A stretch of 64,000 bases of DNA from Actinomadura barringtoniae (GTDB lineage Bacteria; Actinomycetota; Actinomycetes; Streptosporangiales; Streptosporangiaceae). Positions 20,050 to 28,562 of this stretch are shown one piece after another. The DNA lies in NCBI RefSeq assembly GCF_017573505.1, contig NZ_JAGEOJ010000015.1, positions 124,001-188,000 on the forward strand, read 5' to 3'. The translations under genes were made by a program, and so were the position numbers. How positions within the stretch are numbered: position 1 is the stretch's first letter; each line of letters starts with the position of its first letter. Under the pieces are notes generated by a model. That model had not been told where the DNA came from. It saw only the letters and a list, made by a program, of their open reading frames with translations, and made no database searches.

Positions 20050-20701
20050 CGGCCGAGCTCCCCTCATCGTCTGCGGACGTGTCGTTGCAGGTACTGCACT
20101 TCATGGAGACCCGCCTGCCCCGCGTGGTCCAGCCATCGCGGGCCAGCCGCCCGACGACGTCGACCAGAAGCCGGCGCTCCACCTGCTTGATGCGCTCGTG
20201 CAGGGAGTCTTCGTCGTCGTGCCAGCCCACGGGAACGGTCTCCTGGGCGATCACGGGTCCGGTGTCCACGCCTTCGTCGACGAAGTGCACCGTACAGCCC
20301 GTCACCTTCACGCCGTACGCCAGGGCTTCCCGCACCGCGTGCGCGCCGGGGAACGAGGGCAGCAGCGCCGGGTGGGTGTTCACCGTGCGGCCGCCGAAGC
20401 GCTCCAGGAAGCTCTTGCCGAGGATCTTCATGAACCCGGCCGAGATCACCAGGTCGGGCTCGTGCGCGGCGACGGCCTCGGCGAGGGCCGAGTCCCACGC
20501 GTCCCGGTCGGGGAAGTCGGGGATCGCCGCGGTGAACGTGGGCAGCCCGGCGGCCTGCGCCCGTTCCACCCCTCCCGTTCCCCGACGGTCCGCGCCGACG
20601 GCCACGACGTGCGCCCCATAAGCTGGATCCGAACACGCGTCGAGAAGCGCCTGTAGGTTGGTCCCCGCGCCGGAGACGAGGACGACGAGCCGGGCGGACA
20701 C
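20030..20701 (-). CDS. purN: Phosphoribosylglycinamide formyltransferase
   Basis: Formylates GAR with 10-formyl-THF, the third step of purine synthesis. The 223-residue protein has the phosphate-binding loop VSGAGTNLQ and the catalytic triad N108, H110 (NTHPALLPSFPG) and D146 (VDTGPV) at the same spacing as E. coli PurN. A 20-residue tail with MKCSTCNDTS is an unusual Cys-x2-Cys extension. GTG at 20701 is preferred because GGGAG lies 5 bases upstream; the adjacent ATG at 20704 is possible. It forms an operon with purH. Confidence 0.94.
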   Translation of the reverse strand: MSARLVVLVSGAGTNLQALLDACSDPAYGAHVVAVGADRRGTGGVERAQAAGLPTFTAAIPDFPDRDAWDSALAEAVAAHEPDLVISAGFMKILGKSFLERFGGRTVNTHPALLPSFPGAHAVREALAYGVKVTGCTVHFVDEGVDTGPVIAQETVPVGWHDDEDSLHERIKQVERRLLVDVVGRLARDGWTTRGRRVSMKCSTCNDTSADDEGSSAGESGRD

Positions 20702-20829
20702 CATGACTCCCTGAGGACGACGGTGGGGTTGGTAGGAACACACGAAGCCTACCGGCCCTTTGACGGCGCTTTTCATTCGACACCACAGGTCAGACAGCAC
20801 AGGTCACAGCGGCCAGGAGGACGGGCAAC

Positions 20830-21378
20830 GTGAGCGAGCAGCCGGGGCAGGGCGACGGCGGGAACGGTTCCACCGAGACCCCCGGCCGGCCGAACATCCC
20901 CGAGCCCGGCGCGCGCCGGGCCGGGCCCGCCTGGCGGCCGCCGTCGCGCGGCGACGGCCCGACCCCGCCGCGGCCCGACGACGCGGCCGTGGCGCGGCTC
21001 GGCCGCCGGTCGCTGTGGCTGGGGCTCGGCGCGACCGTGATCAGCCTGTTCTTCTTCCCGGCGGGGCTGCTGCTCGGCATCCCGGCGCTGGTGATCGGGA
21101 TCAGGGCGCGCAAGGCGGCCAAGGCCGGGCTGACGGCGGCGCCGGGCGCGGTCCCGGGGATCGTCTTCGGCACGATCGGCCTGGTGCTGGCGCTGATGGT
21201 GCTGGCCATGACGATCTTCATCTGGCCGGAGCAGAGCGACTACACCAAGTGCACCGACAAGGCGAACACCCAGCAGGACGAGAAGGCCTGCAAGGACGCC
21301 TTCGTCAGGTCGCTGGAGAAGAAGTTCAACATGCCCGAGGGCAAGCTGGACGACCTGGAGAAGTTCCTCCCCGGATAA
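20830..21378 (+). CDS. DUF4190-type membrane protein
   Basis: A 182-residue protein. A Pro/Gly-rich cytoplasmic N-terminus (1-55) is followed by two hydrophobic helices (about 61-91 and 110-132) separated by a basic loop (RARKAAKAG), the usual DUF4190 hairpin. A polar C-terminal domain (133-182) has two cysteines (C141, C157) and may lie outside the cell. Function unknown. The GTG at 20830 has AGGAGG 9 bases upstream. It is divergent from purN. Confidence 0.7.
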   Translation: MSEQPGQGDGGNGSTETPGRPNIPEPGARRAGPAWRPPSRGDGPTPPRPDDAAVARLGRRSLWLGLGATVISLFFFPAGLLLGIPALVIGIRARKAAKAGLTAAPGAVPGIVFGTIGLVLALMVLAMTIFIWPEQSDYTKCTDKANTQQDEKACKDAFVRSLEKKFNMPEGKLDDLEKFLPG

Positions 21379-21431
21379 GCCTGACGCGTTCTCAGGCGTA
21401 CTGAGGTCCCTCCGTCGTGCTGAACGCGTTC

Positions 21432-23387
21432 TCAGTCCTGCTGGGGATCCTCGCGCAGGACGTAGATCGCCCCGCCCCGGTTCTCGGTGCGGCCGGGGTC
21501 CTCGCGCGGCGGCGGAACGGCCTCATCGTCGCGTTCCGACTGCGGCTCGGGCTCACGGACGGGCCGCGTCTCGCGTGCCGGCTCGGGTGCCGGTGCGGGC
21601 TCGGGATCCTCGATGAGGATGTCCTCGTGCTTGACCCATCGGGTGTCCGGCTGGGGTTCGGGCTCCGGTTCCGGCCTTGGCTCGGGCTTCGGCTTGGGCC
21701 TGGACTCGGCCTTGGGCCGCCGGGTGGGCTCTGCGATCTCCTCGGCCAGGTCGGGCAGCGGCTCGCCGGGCCTGAGCTTGGCCCGGTTCGGCTTGCGCGG
21801 CGCCAGTACGGGCTCCGCCTCCTCGAACTCCAGCGGGTCTCCCCCGTGCGCCGGTGACTTGTGCGGGGCGGGAGCGGGCTTCGGCGGCGGCGCGGCCTCG
21901 GCCTGGCTGCTCGTCGCGGCGGTCGCGGCGGCTGCGCTCGCGGCGCCCGCTGCGGTCGTCGCCGTACGAGCCGCGGGGCGCGGGGTCGACGGGCTGGAAC
22001 GCCGCCAACGCCGCTTGCGTGCGGGGACCTTCTGGTTGGCGGGCTTGGCCGGACGCCGCAGGATCAGCCAGTTGGCCGCCCAGGCCGCGATCGCGGCGGA
22101 GATCCCGACCTCCAGGGCCGCCAGGAGGCCGACCTGCCAGGCCGAGGGGCCCATGGTCGCCATCCGCCCGCCGCCGAGCGGGCCGCCCGACAGCGCCGCC
22201 AGCAGAGCGGCAACCGCGCCGGTCATGGCCCCCGAGACGAAGCCCCACAGCGGCGCCGCCTCGTACACCGGGCTCGGCATGGCGCGAACGGTCAGCACCC
22301 CGCCGACCGCGCCCGCGACGAACGGCGCCGCCATCGCGAACAGCGAGATCAGCGGGGCCGGGCCGGGCTCGGGCAGCGCGGCGAGCGGCGGGAACGCGGG
22401 CACGATGTCCAGGAACACCCCGGTCGGCGAGACGCTCGTGTGCGCGCCCACCGAGAAGCCGGGGCCGATCGCGTACGCCATCCCCCAGATGATCGCGTTC
22501 GGCAGGAAGGCCAGCTCGACCAGGATCAGCAGCACGCCGCCGACGATCCCGGGGGCCAGCTCGTCGTACAGCCGCCCGGCCTCCGACATGTGCACCACGA
22601 GCGAGCCGCCGACCAGCAGCGCACCGGCCGCCAGCAGTACGGCCAGCGAGCCCGCGACGCCGACCACCAGCGAGCGGGCACGGTCGGGAAGCAGCTTCAG
22701 CAGCGCGCCGAGTCCCGAGCGGACCCGGCCGTTCGGCCCGGAGGCGACCACGGCGCGCGCCGCGCCCAGCCCGCCGGCCAAGACCGCGACGACGAAGCAG
22801 GCGATCAGCGCCTGCCAGACCGACGCCTTCACTACCTTGGAGGCGGCGGCGAGCGCCAGCAGCGAGGACAGGATGGCGTACGGCGCGGCCAGCGCGACCG
22901 CGACGTGCACGACGCCGACCCGCTGCCTGCGCGGCAGGCTGGACACCCCGGTCACCCGCATCATCCAGCCGCCGCTGCGGTAGAGCAGCGCGCCCGGCAG
23001 GACGATCACGCCCAGCGGCAGCAGGCCCACCCGGCCGTGCGCCACCGAGAACCCGGCGTGGTGCGCCACCAGCCAGAAGTTGACCGCCGTACGGAAGACC
23101 CCGGGCAGGCCGTGCCCGAGCGCCGTCCGCGGCGCCGCGATCCAGCCGATCAGCGTGATGGTCGTGAACACCGCGAGCCCGATGCCGATGCACCAGAGCG
23201 CGCCCACCAGGCCCGCCACGTACAGCGGCCGGGGCGCCACACCCCCGCCCCCGCCCGCGCTCGCGGGTGCCGTCCGCGGCGGGGTCCCGGACCCGGACGC
23301 ACGGCCCCGGCCTTGCGCGGGCCTGGACCCCTCGGGTCGCTCAGGTCGCACGCGCTGTCCAGGGGTCGGTTCGCTCACGGCGTCCAT
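21432..23387 (-). CDS. DUF6350 multi-pass membrane protein with long Pro/Glu tail
   Basis: A 651-residue protein. About ten hydrophobic segments occupy residues 55-440 (first VAGLVGALWCIGIGLAVFTT), followed by a 200-residue cytoplasmic tail rich in Pro, Glu, Ala and Lys (KPKPEPRPEPEPEPQ). Position downstream of sucCD and length match the actinobacterial DUF6350 family (sometimes called PerM-like cell division protein); the role is not established. The start is ATG 23387, with an alternative GTG four codons later. Confidence 0.75.
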   Translation of the reverse strand: MDAVSEPTPGQRVRPERPEGSRPAQGRGRASGSGTPPRTAPASAGGGGGVAPRPLYVAGLVGALWCIGIGLAVFTTITLIGWIAAPRTALGHGLPGVFRTAVNFWLVAHHAGFSVAHGRVGLLPLGVIVLPGALLYRSGGWMMRVTGVSSLPRRQRVGVVHVAVALAAPYAILSSLLALAAASKVVKASVWQALIACFVVAVLAGGLGAARAVVASGPNGRVRSGLGALLKLLPDRARSLVVGVAGSLAVLLAAGALLVGGSLVVHMSEAGRLYDELAPGIVGGVLLILVELAFLPNAIIWGMAYAIGPGFSVGAHTSVSPTGVFLDIVPAFPPLAALPEPGPAPLISLFAMAAPFVAGAVGGVLTVRAMPSPVYEAAPLWGFVSGAMTGAVAALLAALSGGPLGGGRMATMGPSAWQVGLLAALEVGISAAIAAWAANWLILRRPAKPANQKVPARKRRWRRSSPSTPRPAARTATTAAGAASAAAATAATSSQAEAAPPPKPAPAPHKSPAHGGDPLEFEEAEPVLAPRKPNRAKLRPGEPLPDLAEEIAEPTRRPKAESRPKPKPEPRPEPEPEPQPDTRWVKHEDILIEDPEPAPAPEPARETRPVREPEPQSERDDEAVPPPREDPGRTENRGGAIYVLREDPQQD

Positions 23388-23450
23388 GCTGGCACCCTGG
23401 GCACCCGCCCGTGGCCCGCTCGTCCGGCGTGTCGCCTTTGCGAACGAAGC

Positions 23451-23525
23451 ACCACACGCCGATCTTGCTCTCAGCGCCCTTTCGAGCGGCGAATAAGGGC
23501 GCTGAGAGCAAGATCGGCGTGTGGT
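23451..23525. repeat. Palindromic element, 31-bp perfect arms, copy 2
   Basis: Arms 23451-23481 and 23495-23525 are perfect reverse complements around a 13-base loop. The inner 25 bp are identical to the arms of the 9985-10047 element; the flanks and loop differ. It lies between the sucD terminator and the DUF6350 start. Confidence 0.9.
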
Positions 23526-23554
23526 GGGGGTGGGGTGGCTGAAGGGGCGGGGAA

Positions 23555-23596
23555 CGAAAGACGCCCGAGCCGCTCCACGCGGCCGGGCGTCTTTCG
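23555..23596 (-). terminator. Terminator of the sucC-sucD operon
   Basis: CGAAAGACGCCCG (23555-23567) pairs with CGGGCGTCTTTCG (23584-23596), with further GCC/GGC pairs inside; on the minus strand the stem ends in a TTTCGTT stretch. It lies 26 bases past the sucD stop. Confidence 0.85.
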
Positions 23597-23621
23597 TCGG
23601 ATCCCTGCTGAGGGTGGAACC

Positions 23622-24533
23622 TCAGAGGTTCTTCATGATGTCGCGCATGAGGCGGGCGGTCTCGCTCGGGGTCTTGCCGACGCGGACGCCGACCTTCTCC
23701 AGGGCCTCCTTCTTCGCCTGCGCGGTGCCGGCGGAGCCGGACACGATGGCGCCTGCGTGGCCCATGGTCTTGCCCTCGGGAGCGGTGAACCCGGCGACGT
23801 AGCCGACGACCGGCTTGGTCACGTTCTGCTCGATGAACGCGGCCGCGCGCTCCTCGGCGTCGCCGCCGATCTCGCCGATCATGACGATCGCGTCGGTGTT
23901 CGGGTCGTCCTGGAACGCCTTCAGCGCGTCGATGTGGGTGGTGCCGATGATCGGGTCACCGCCGATGCCGACGCAGGTGGAGAAGCCGATGTCGCGCAGC
24001 TCGTACATCATCTGGTAGGTCAGCGTGCCCGACTTGGACACCAGGCCGATGCGGCCGGGCGTGGTGATGTCGGCCGGGATGATGCCGGCGTTGGACGCGC
24101 CGGGCGAGGCGATGCCGGGGCAGTTCGGCCCGACGATGCGGGTCCCCGTGCTTCCAGGAGACGCAGCGCGCTTGGACTCGGCGTACGCCCAGAAGTAGGC
24201 GCTGTCGTGCACCGGGATGCCCTCGGTGATCACCACGCAGAGCGGGATCTCGGCGTCGATCGCCTCGACCACGGCGTCCTTGGTGAACTTCGGCGGCACG
24301 AAGACCACCGACACGTCGGCGCCGGTCTCGGCCATCGCCTCGGCGACGGTGCCGTAGACCTTCAGCTCGGTGCCGTCGAAGTCGACGCTCTGGCCGGCCT
24401 TGCGGGCGTTCACGCCGCCGACGACCTTGGCGCCGGCCTTCAGCATCCGGCGGCCGTGCTTGGTGCCCTCGGAGCCGGTGATGCCCTGCACGATGATCTT
24501 GCTGTTCTCAGTGAGCCAGATGGCCATGCTCAT
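23622..24533 (-). CDS. sucD: Succinate-CoA ligase, alpha subunit
   Basis: With SucC converts succinyl-CoA to succinate while making GTP or ATP. The 303-residue subunit has the CoA-binding Rossmann domain (VQGITGSEGTKHGRRML), GPNCPGIASPG, and the active-site histidine in KTMGHAGAIVSG, which is phosphorylated during the reaction. Its ATG overlaps the sucC stop (ATGA), so the two are translated together. A strong hairpin follows. Confidence 0.95.
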   Translation of the reverse strand: MSMAIWLTENSKIIVQGITGSEGTKHGRRMLKAGAKVVGGVNARKAGQSVDFDGTELKVYGTVAEAMAETGADVSVVFVPPKFTKDAVVEAIDAEIPLCVVITEGIPVHDSAYFWAYAESKRAASPGSTGTRIVGPNCPGIASPGASNAGIIPADITTPGRIGLVSKSGTLTYQMMYELRDIGFSTCVGIGGDPIIGTTHIDALKAFQDDPNTDAIVMIGEIGGDAEERAAAFIEQNVTKPVVGYVAGFTAPEGKTMGHAGAIVSGSAGTAQAKKEALEKVGVRVGKTPSETARLMRDIMKNL

Positions 24534-25708
24534 GCACCTGCCGCAGCGAGTTCGGCGGCACGCTTGGCCGCGTCGTCCATCGTCTCGACCTGCTCGACAC
24601 CCGGCAGCGCCGCGTCGGTCAGGATCTTGCGCCCGAGTTCGGCGTTGTTGCCGTCCAGCCGGACGACCAGGGGCCGGTCGACGGCCTCGCCGCGGTCCGA
24701 CAGCAGCTTGTAGGCGGACACGATGCCGTTGGCGACCGCGTCGCAGGCGGTGATGCCGCCGAAGACGTTCACGAACACCGACTTCACGGCGCCGTCGGAG
24801 AGCACGATCTCCAGGCCGTTCGCCATGACCTCGGCCGAGGCGCCGCCGCCGATGTCGAGGAAGTTGGCCGGCTTCTGCCCGCCGAACTCCTCGCCCGCGT
24901 AGGCGACCACGTCCAGGGTGGACATGACCAGGCCCGCACCGTTGCCGATGATGCCGACGCTGCCCTCGAGCTTGACGTAGTTGAGGTCCTTCTCCTTGGC
25001 CGCCGCCTCCAGCGGGTCGGCCGAGGCCTTGTCCTCGAGCTTGTCGTGCTCCTGGCGGAACGAGGCGTTGTCGTCCAGGGAGACCTTGCCGTCGAGCGCC
25101 TTGACCTCACCGCTCGCGGTCAGGATGAGCGGGTTCACCTCGACGAGGGTCGCGTCCTCGTCGGTGAAGACCGCCCAGAGCCGCTCGATGATCTCGGTGG
25201 CGCCGTCCAGCGCGGCGGCGGGCAGCCGGCCGGCCTCGGCGATCTCGCGGGCCCTGGCCTTGTCGACGCCGGTGAGCGGCGAGATCTCGGTGAGCGCCAG
25301 CTTGTCGTGCGGCACGTCTTCGATCTCCACGCCGCCCTCGACGGTGCAGATGGAGAGGAAGGTGCGGTTGGCGCGGTCGAGCAGGAACGAGAAGTAGAAC
25401 TCCTGCGCGATGGCGGAGCCCTCCTCGACCAGGACCTTGTGGACCGTGTGGCCCTTGATGTCCATGCCGAGGATCTGCTCGGCCAGGGCCTGGGCCTCGT
25501 CGGCGTTGTCGGCGAGCTTGACGCCGCCCGCCTTCCCGCGGCCCCCGGTCTTCACCTGGGCCTTGACCACGACCTTCTTGCTGCCCGCGGCGAAGAGCTC
25601 TTCCGCGTGCGTGCGGGCTTCCTGGGGAGTATGGGCGACCTTGCCGGTGGGCACCGGTACCCCGTACTCGGCGAAGAGTTCCTTCGCCTGATGTTCGAAC
25701 AGGTCCAC
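24530..25708 (-). CDS. sucC: Succinate-CoA ligase, beta subunit
   Basis: The nucleotide-binding subunit of succinyl-CoA synthetase, 392 residues. Visible motifs are the N-terminal MDLFEHQAKELFAEYGVPVP, the ATP-grasp region VKAQVKTGGRGKAGGVKLA, the metal site VNPLI and GGGASAEVM near the C-terminus. The start is GTG 25708 with AGGAC 6 bases upstream. First gene of the sucC-sucD operon; a candidate promoter lies about 110 bases upstream. Confidence 0.95.
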   Translation of the reverse strand: MDLFEHQAKELFAEYGVPVPTGKVAHTPQEARTHAEELFAAGSKKVVVKAQVKTGGRGKAGGVKLADNADEAQALAEQILGMDIKGHTVHKVLVEEGSAIAQEFYFSFLLDRANRTFLSICTVEGGVEIEDVPHDKLALTEISPLTGVDKARAREIAEAGRLPAAALDGATEIIERLWAVFTDEDATLVEVNPLILTASGEVKALDGKVSLDDNASFRQEHDKLEDKASADPLEAAAKEKDLNYVKLEGSVGIIGNGAGLVMSTLDVVAYAGEEFGGQKPANFLDIGGGASAEVMANGLEIVLSDGAVKSVFVNVFGGITACDAVANGIVSAYKLLSDRGEAVDRPLVVRLDGNNAELGRKILTDAALPGVEQVETMDDAAKRAAELAAAGA

Positions 25709-26045
25709 GAGGGCGTCCTTTATACGGATCGACAGCCAATGACCACTCGAGTGTGCGTTGCACGGGAATGTGCCGTACGGCCGCCACTCTGCGGTCCGCT
25801 CCGTCGATGCAGCCTAGTCAACCCGGGTCCATGGTCATGCCTCCGGGTCCGGTCACCCACCTTCCCATGGCTCGCATGCCCTTCCACCGGGACTTCCGAG
25901 ACCGATAGATCGCCGTTGTGAAGGGGTATGCCTCCTGGGGAGGATGCCGCGTTTGGACCCTGAGGAGGATGTTCCACTTGTCGGGGTTTGATGTACTTAT
26001 CTTCCGCCTCGCGTAAATGCGCGGTGACCTGGGGGAGATAGACCG
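25709..26045. promoter_or_regulatory. Divergent promoter region of sucC and the GH15-like gene
   Basis: No gene seen in these 337 bases. On the minus strand an ATGACC (25838-25833), 16-base gap and TAGGCT (25816-25811) form a plausible vegetative promoter for sucC, with a leader of about 95 bases. The right-hand part (25975-26030) is locally AT-richer and should contain the promoter of the glycosidase gene. Confidence 0.4.
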
Positions 26046-27605
26046 GTGACCATTGACCGGGCGCGGCCGATCGAGGCCGCCGGCCCGGCGGGGTCGGTGC
26101 GTTCGGCACGGATCCCGCGGGCAGGGGCTTGGAGCAAGGTGCGACGTACCGTCGCCCTGCTCCTCGTCGCCGCGCTCGTGGCCACCTGCGGAGCCAACCT
26201 CGACCCCAACTCCGCCGGCCCTGGCTGGGCGAGCCCCGGGCTGGTCGGCGGGGGCGGCTGGCCGTTCAACGGCTCGCCGCTCAGCCCGGCGGACGCGCGC
26301 GGCGCCGCCTACGTGCCCGACAGCTCGGTCGTACGGCTCGGCGACGGCCGGATCAGGTTCATCCCGTTCGGCTCCGACACCCCGATGACGGTGGCGGCGA
26401 ACGACCCGCGCGCCAAGGCCGCGATCCGTTCCGACAGCGCCTGGCTGGCCCGCGGCACGGTCCCCGGCGAGAAGATCACGCTCCCGCCCCGCGACACCTC
26501 CCCCGGCACGCTCAGCCAGGACCTGTCGAACTCGCCCAACCCGCTGTCGGACCGGCGCAAGGCCTACCGCGACATGGCCGCCCGCGCCCTGCTCGACCTG
26601 CGGCTGCTCACCCGGCCGAACGGCGCCTCGCTGGCCTCCTGGTACGGCGACTGGCGCTACACCTGGCCACGCGACTCGGCGTTCACCATCGCCGCGTTCA
26701 CCATCACCGACCATCCGGCCGAGGCCCGCCGCGTGCTGCGCTTCCTGGCCCGCGTGCAGAACGACAACGGCCTGTGGGCCGCGCGCTACAACCCCGACGG
26801 CAGCGCGGTCGCCGACGGCCGGCCGCCGCAGCTGGACTCGCTCGGCTGGGTGCTGTGGGCCGCCTGGTTCTACCGCACGCAGAACCCGGACGCCGCGCAG
26901 GAGCTGCCCGAGCTGTGGCCGATGGTCCAGCGCGCCGCCGACCGGCTGGCCCGTTCGCTGGACGCCGAGGGCCTCCCGCCGCCCTCCTCCGACTACTGGG
27001 AGCGCAGTCACGCCGGCGAGCAGGACCCGCGCCGCCCCACCCTGGGCGTCGTCGCGCCGGTCCTCGCGGGGCTGCGTTCGGCCGCCGAGCTGGCCCGCGA
27101 TCTCGGCAAGACCCGGCAGGCCGGCCGCTGGCAGGTCGCCTCGCACCGCCTGTCGGACGCGGTGGCGCGCCAGTTCACGCCGTACGGCTACCCGCGCTCG
27201 CCGATCCAGGGCGGCCGGATGGACACCTCGGTGACGTTCCTGGCCCCGCCGTTCGCGCCGTCCGACCCGGGCGTGAACGCGGCCGTGGACCAGGCGTTCG
27301 CCCGCCAGCGCCTGTCCAACGGCGGCGTGCTGCCGGGCGAGAAGTGGGCGGGCGACAAGCACACCGCGTGGACCCCCGAGATGGCGATGTTCACGCTGGC
27401 CGCGGCCGCGTCCGGCCAGGGCGTCCAGGCGCGCGAACGCCTCGACTGGCTGACCGAGCACCGCACCTCGCTGGGCGCGCTGCCCGAGAAGATCGACGAC
27501 CACGGCCGCCCCGCCGGCGTCGCTCCGCTCGGCTGGACGGCCTCCGCCGTCATCCTCAGCCTCGCCGCCCTGGAGCACCCCCTCCCCGTCCCCACCCCCG
27601 GCTGA
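26046..27605 (+). CDS. Secreted glycoside hydrolase family 15-like protein
   Basis: A 519-residue exported protein with an (alpha/alpha)6-barrel fold of the glucoamylase type. After a late signal anchor (basic to residue 34, hydrophobic 35-50) come SWYGDWRYTWPRDSAF (about 199-213), QLDSLGWVLWAAWFY, SSDYWERS and LPEKIDDHG, which match the substrate and acid/base regions of GH15 enzymes. It would cut alpha-linked glucose or trehalose-like sugars outside the cell; substrate unknown. Cys48 is lipobox-like, but Thr precedes it, so lipid attachment is doubtful. GTG 26046 has GGGGGAG 8 bases upstream. Confidence 0.8.
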   Translation: MTIDRARPIEAAGPAGSVRSARIPRAGAWSKVRRTVALLLVAALVATCGANLDPNSAGPGWASPGLVGGGGWPFNGSPLSPADARGAAYVPDSSVVRLGDGRIRFIPFGSDTPMTVAANDPRAKAAIRSDSAWLARGTVPGEKITLPPRDTSPGTLSQDLSNSPNPLSDRRKAYRDMAARALLDLRLLTRPNGASLASWYGDWRYTWPRDSAFTIAAFTITDHPAEARRVLRFLARVQNDNGLWAARYNPDGSAVADGRPPQLDSLGWVLWAAWFYRTQNPDAAQELPELWPMVQRAADRLARSLDAEGLPPPSSDYWERSHAGEQDPRRPTLGVVAPVLAGLRSAAELARDLGKTRQAGRWQVASHRLSDAVARQFTPYGYPRSPIQGGRMDTSVTFLAPPFAPSDPGVNAAVDQAFARQRLSNGGVLPGEKWAGDKHTAWTPEMAMFTLAAAASGQGVQARERLDWLTEHRTSLGALPEKIDDHGRPAGVAPLGWTASAVILSLAALEHPLPVPTPG

Positions 27606-27619
27606 CGACGCGTTCGGGC

Positions 27620-28417
27620 TCAGGCGAAGAACTGCTCGTAGCCGAGCTTGATCACCAGCGCGGTGACCACGCACAGCAGGACGCCGCGGACGAACCCGGC
27701 GCCGCGGTTGATGGCCATGCGGGCGCCGAGCTGGGCGCCGACGATGTTGCAGACGGCCATGGCGAGCCCGATCGCCCAGAGCACCTTGCCCTCGGCGGCG
27801 AACACGATCAGTGCGCCGAGGTTGGTGCCGGTGTTGATGATCTTGGCGTTGGCCGAGGCGTTCACGAAGTCGGTGCCGAGCAGCGTGGTGAACGCCACGA
27901 CCAGGAACGTTCCGGTGCCGGGCCCGACCAGGCCGTCGTAGAACGCGATCGCCAGCCCCGGGATCAGGATCGCCGCGGCCAGCCTGCGGCGCGTCCGCAG
28001 CACGAGCCTCGGCACCCGTCCCAGGTCGGGCTTCAGCACGACGATCGCGGCCACCGACAGCAGCACGACCATGATCAAGGGCTTGAGCACGCTCGACGAG
28101 ATGGCCGCCGCGCACACCGCCCCGCCCGCCGCCGCGCAGATCGCCAGGCCGGCCGCCGGAACGGCGACCTGAAGATCGGGCTTGGCCTTCCGCAGGTACG
28201 CGACGGCCGCCGACGAGGTGCCCGCGATCGAGGCGAGCTTGTTGGTGGCCAGGGCGGCGGCGACGGGCTGGCCGGGATTCAGCACCATGAGCGCCGGAAG
28301 CTGGATCAGCCCGCCGCCGCCCACGACCGCGTCGACCCAGCCGGCGCCGAGGGCGGCGACCAGCAGCAAGCAGACATGCTCGATCTGCAAAGGGGGCTCC
28401 AGGGGGTAAGGAGTCAC
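27620..28417 (-). CDS. TSUP-family (TauE/SafE) anion exporter
   Basis: A 265-residue membrane protein with about eight helices and the two family half-repeats: AGWVDAVVGGGGLIQLPALM in the first and GLAIAFYDGLVGPGTGTFLVVAF in the second. TSUP proteins move sulfite, sulfonates or other organic anions. The start is GTG 28417. It is convergent with the glycosidase gene and divergent from the Tm-1-like gene; no partner gene suggests its substrate. Confidence 0.88.
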   Translation of the reverse strand: MTPYPLEPPLQIEHVCLLLVAALGAGWVDAVVGGGGLIQLPALMVLNPGQPVAAALATNKLASIAGTSSAAVAYLRKAKPDLQVAVPAAGLAICAAAGGAVCAAAISSSVLKPLIMVVLLSVAAIVVLKPDLGRVPRLVLRTRRRLAAAILIPGLAIAFYDGLVGPGTGTFLVVAFTTLLGTDFVNASANAKIINTGTNLGALIVFAAEGKVLWAIGLAMAVCNIVGAQLGARMAINRGAGFVRGVLLCVVTALVIKLGYEQFFA

Positions 28418-28562
28418 TGAGCTCAGGCGAATGACCCTACTTTGGGCGGATCCTCGCTCGGTCCATTGGTCCGCCGGAGTCAGCCCGAAAAGCCCCGGGA
28501 GTCAGAAAAATGGGGCGATCTCGAAGCTTGTCGGGCCCAGAACCACACCAAAAAGTGTGGAT

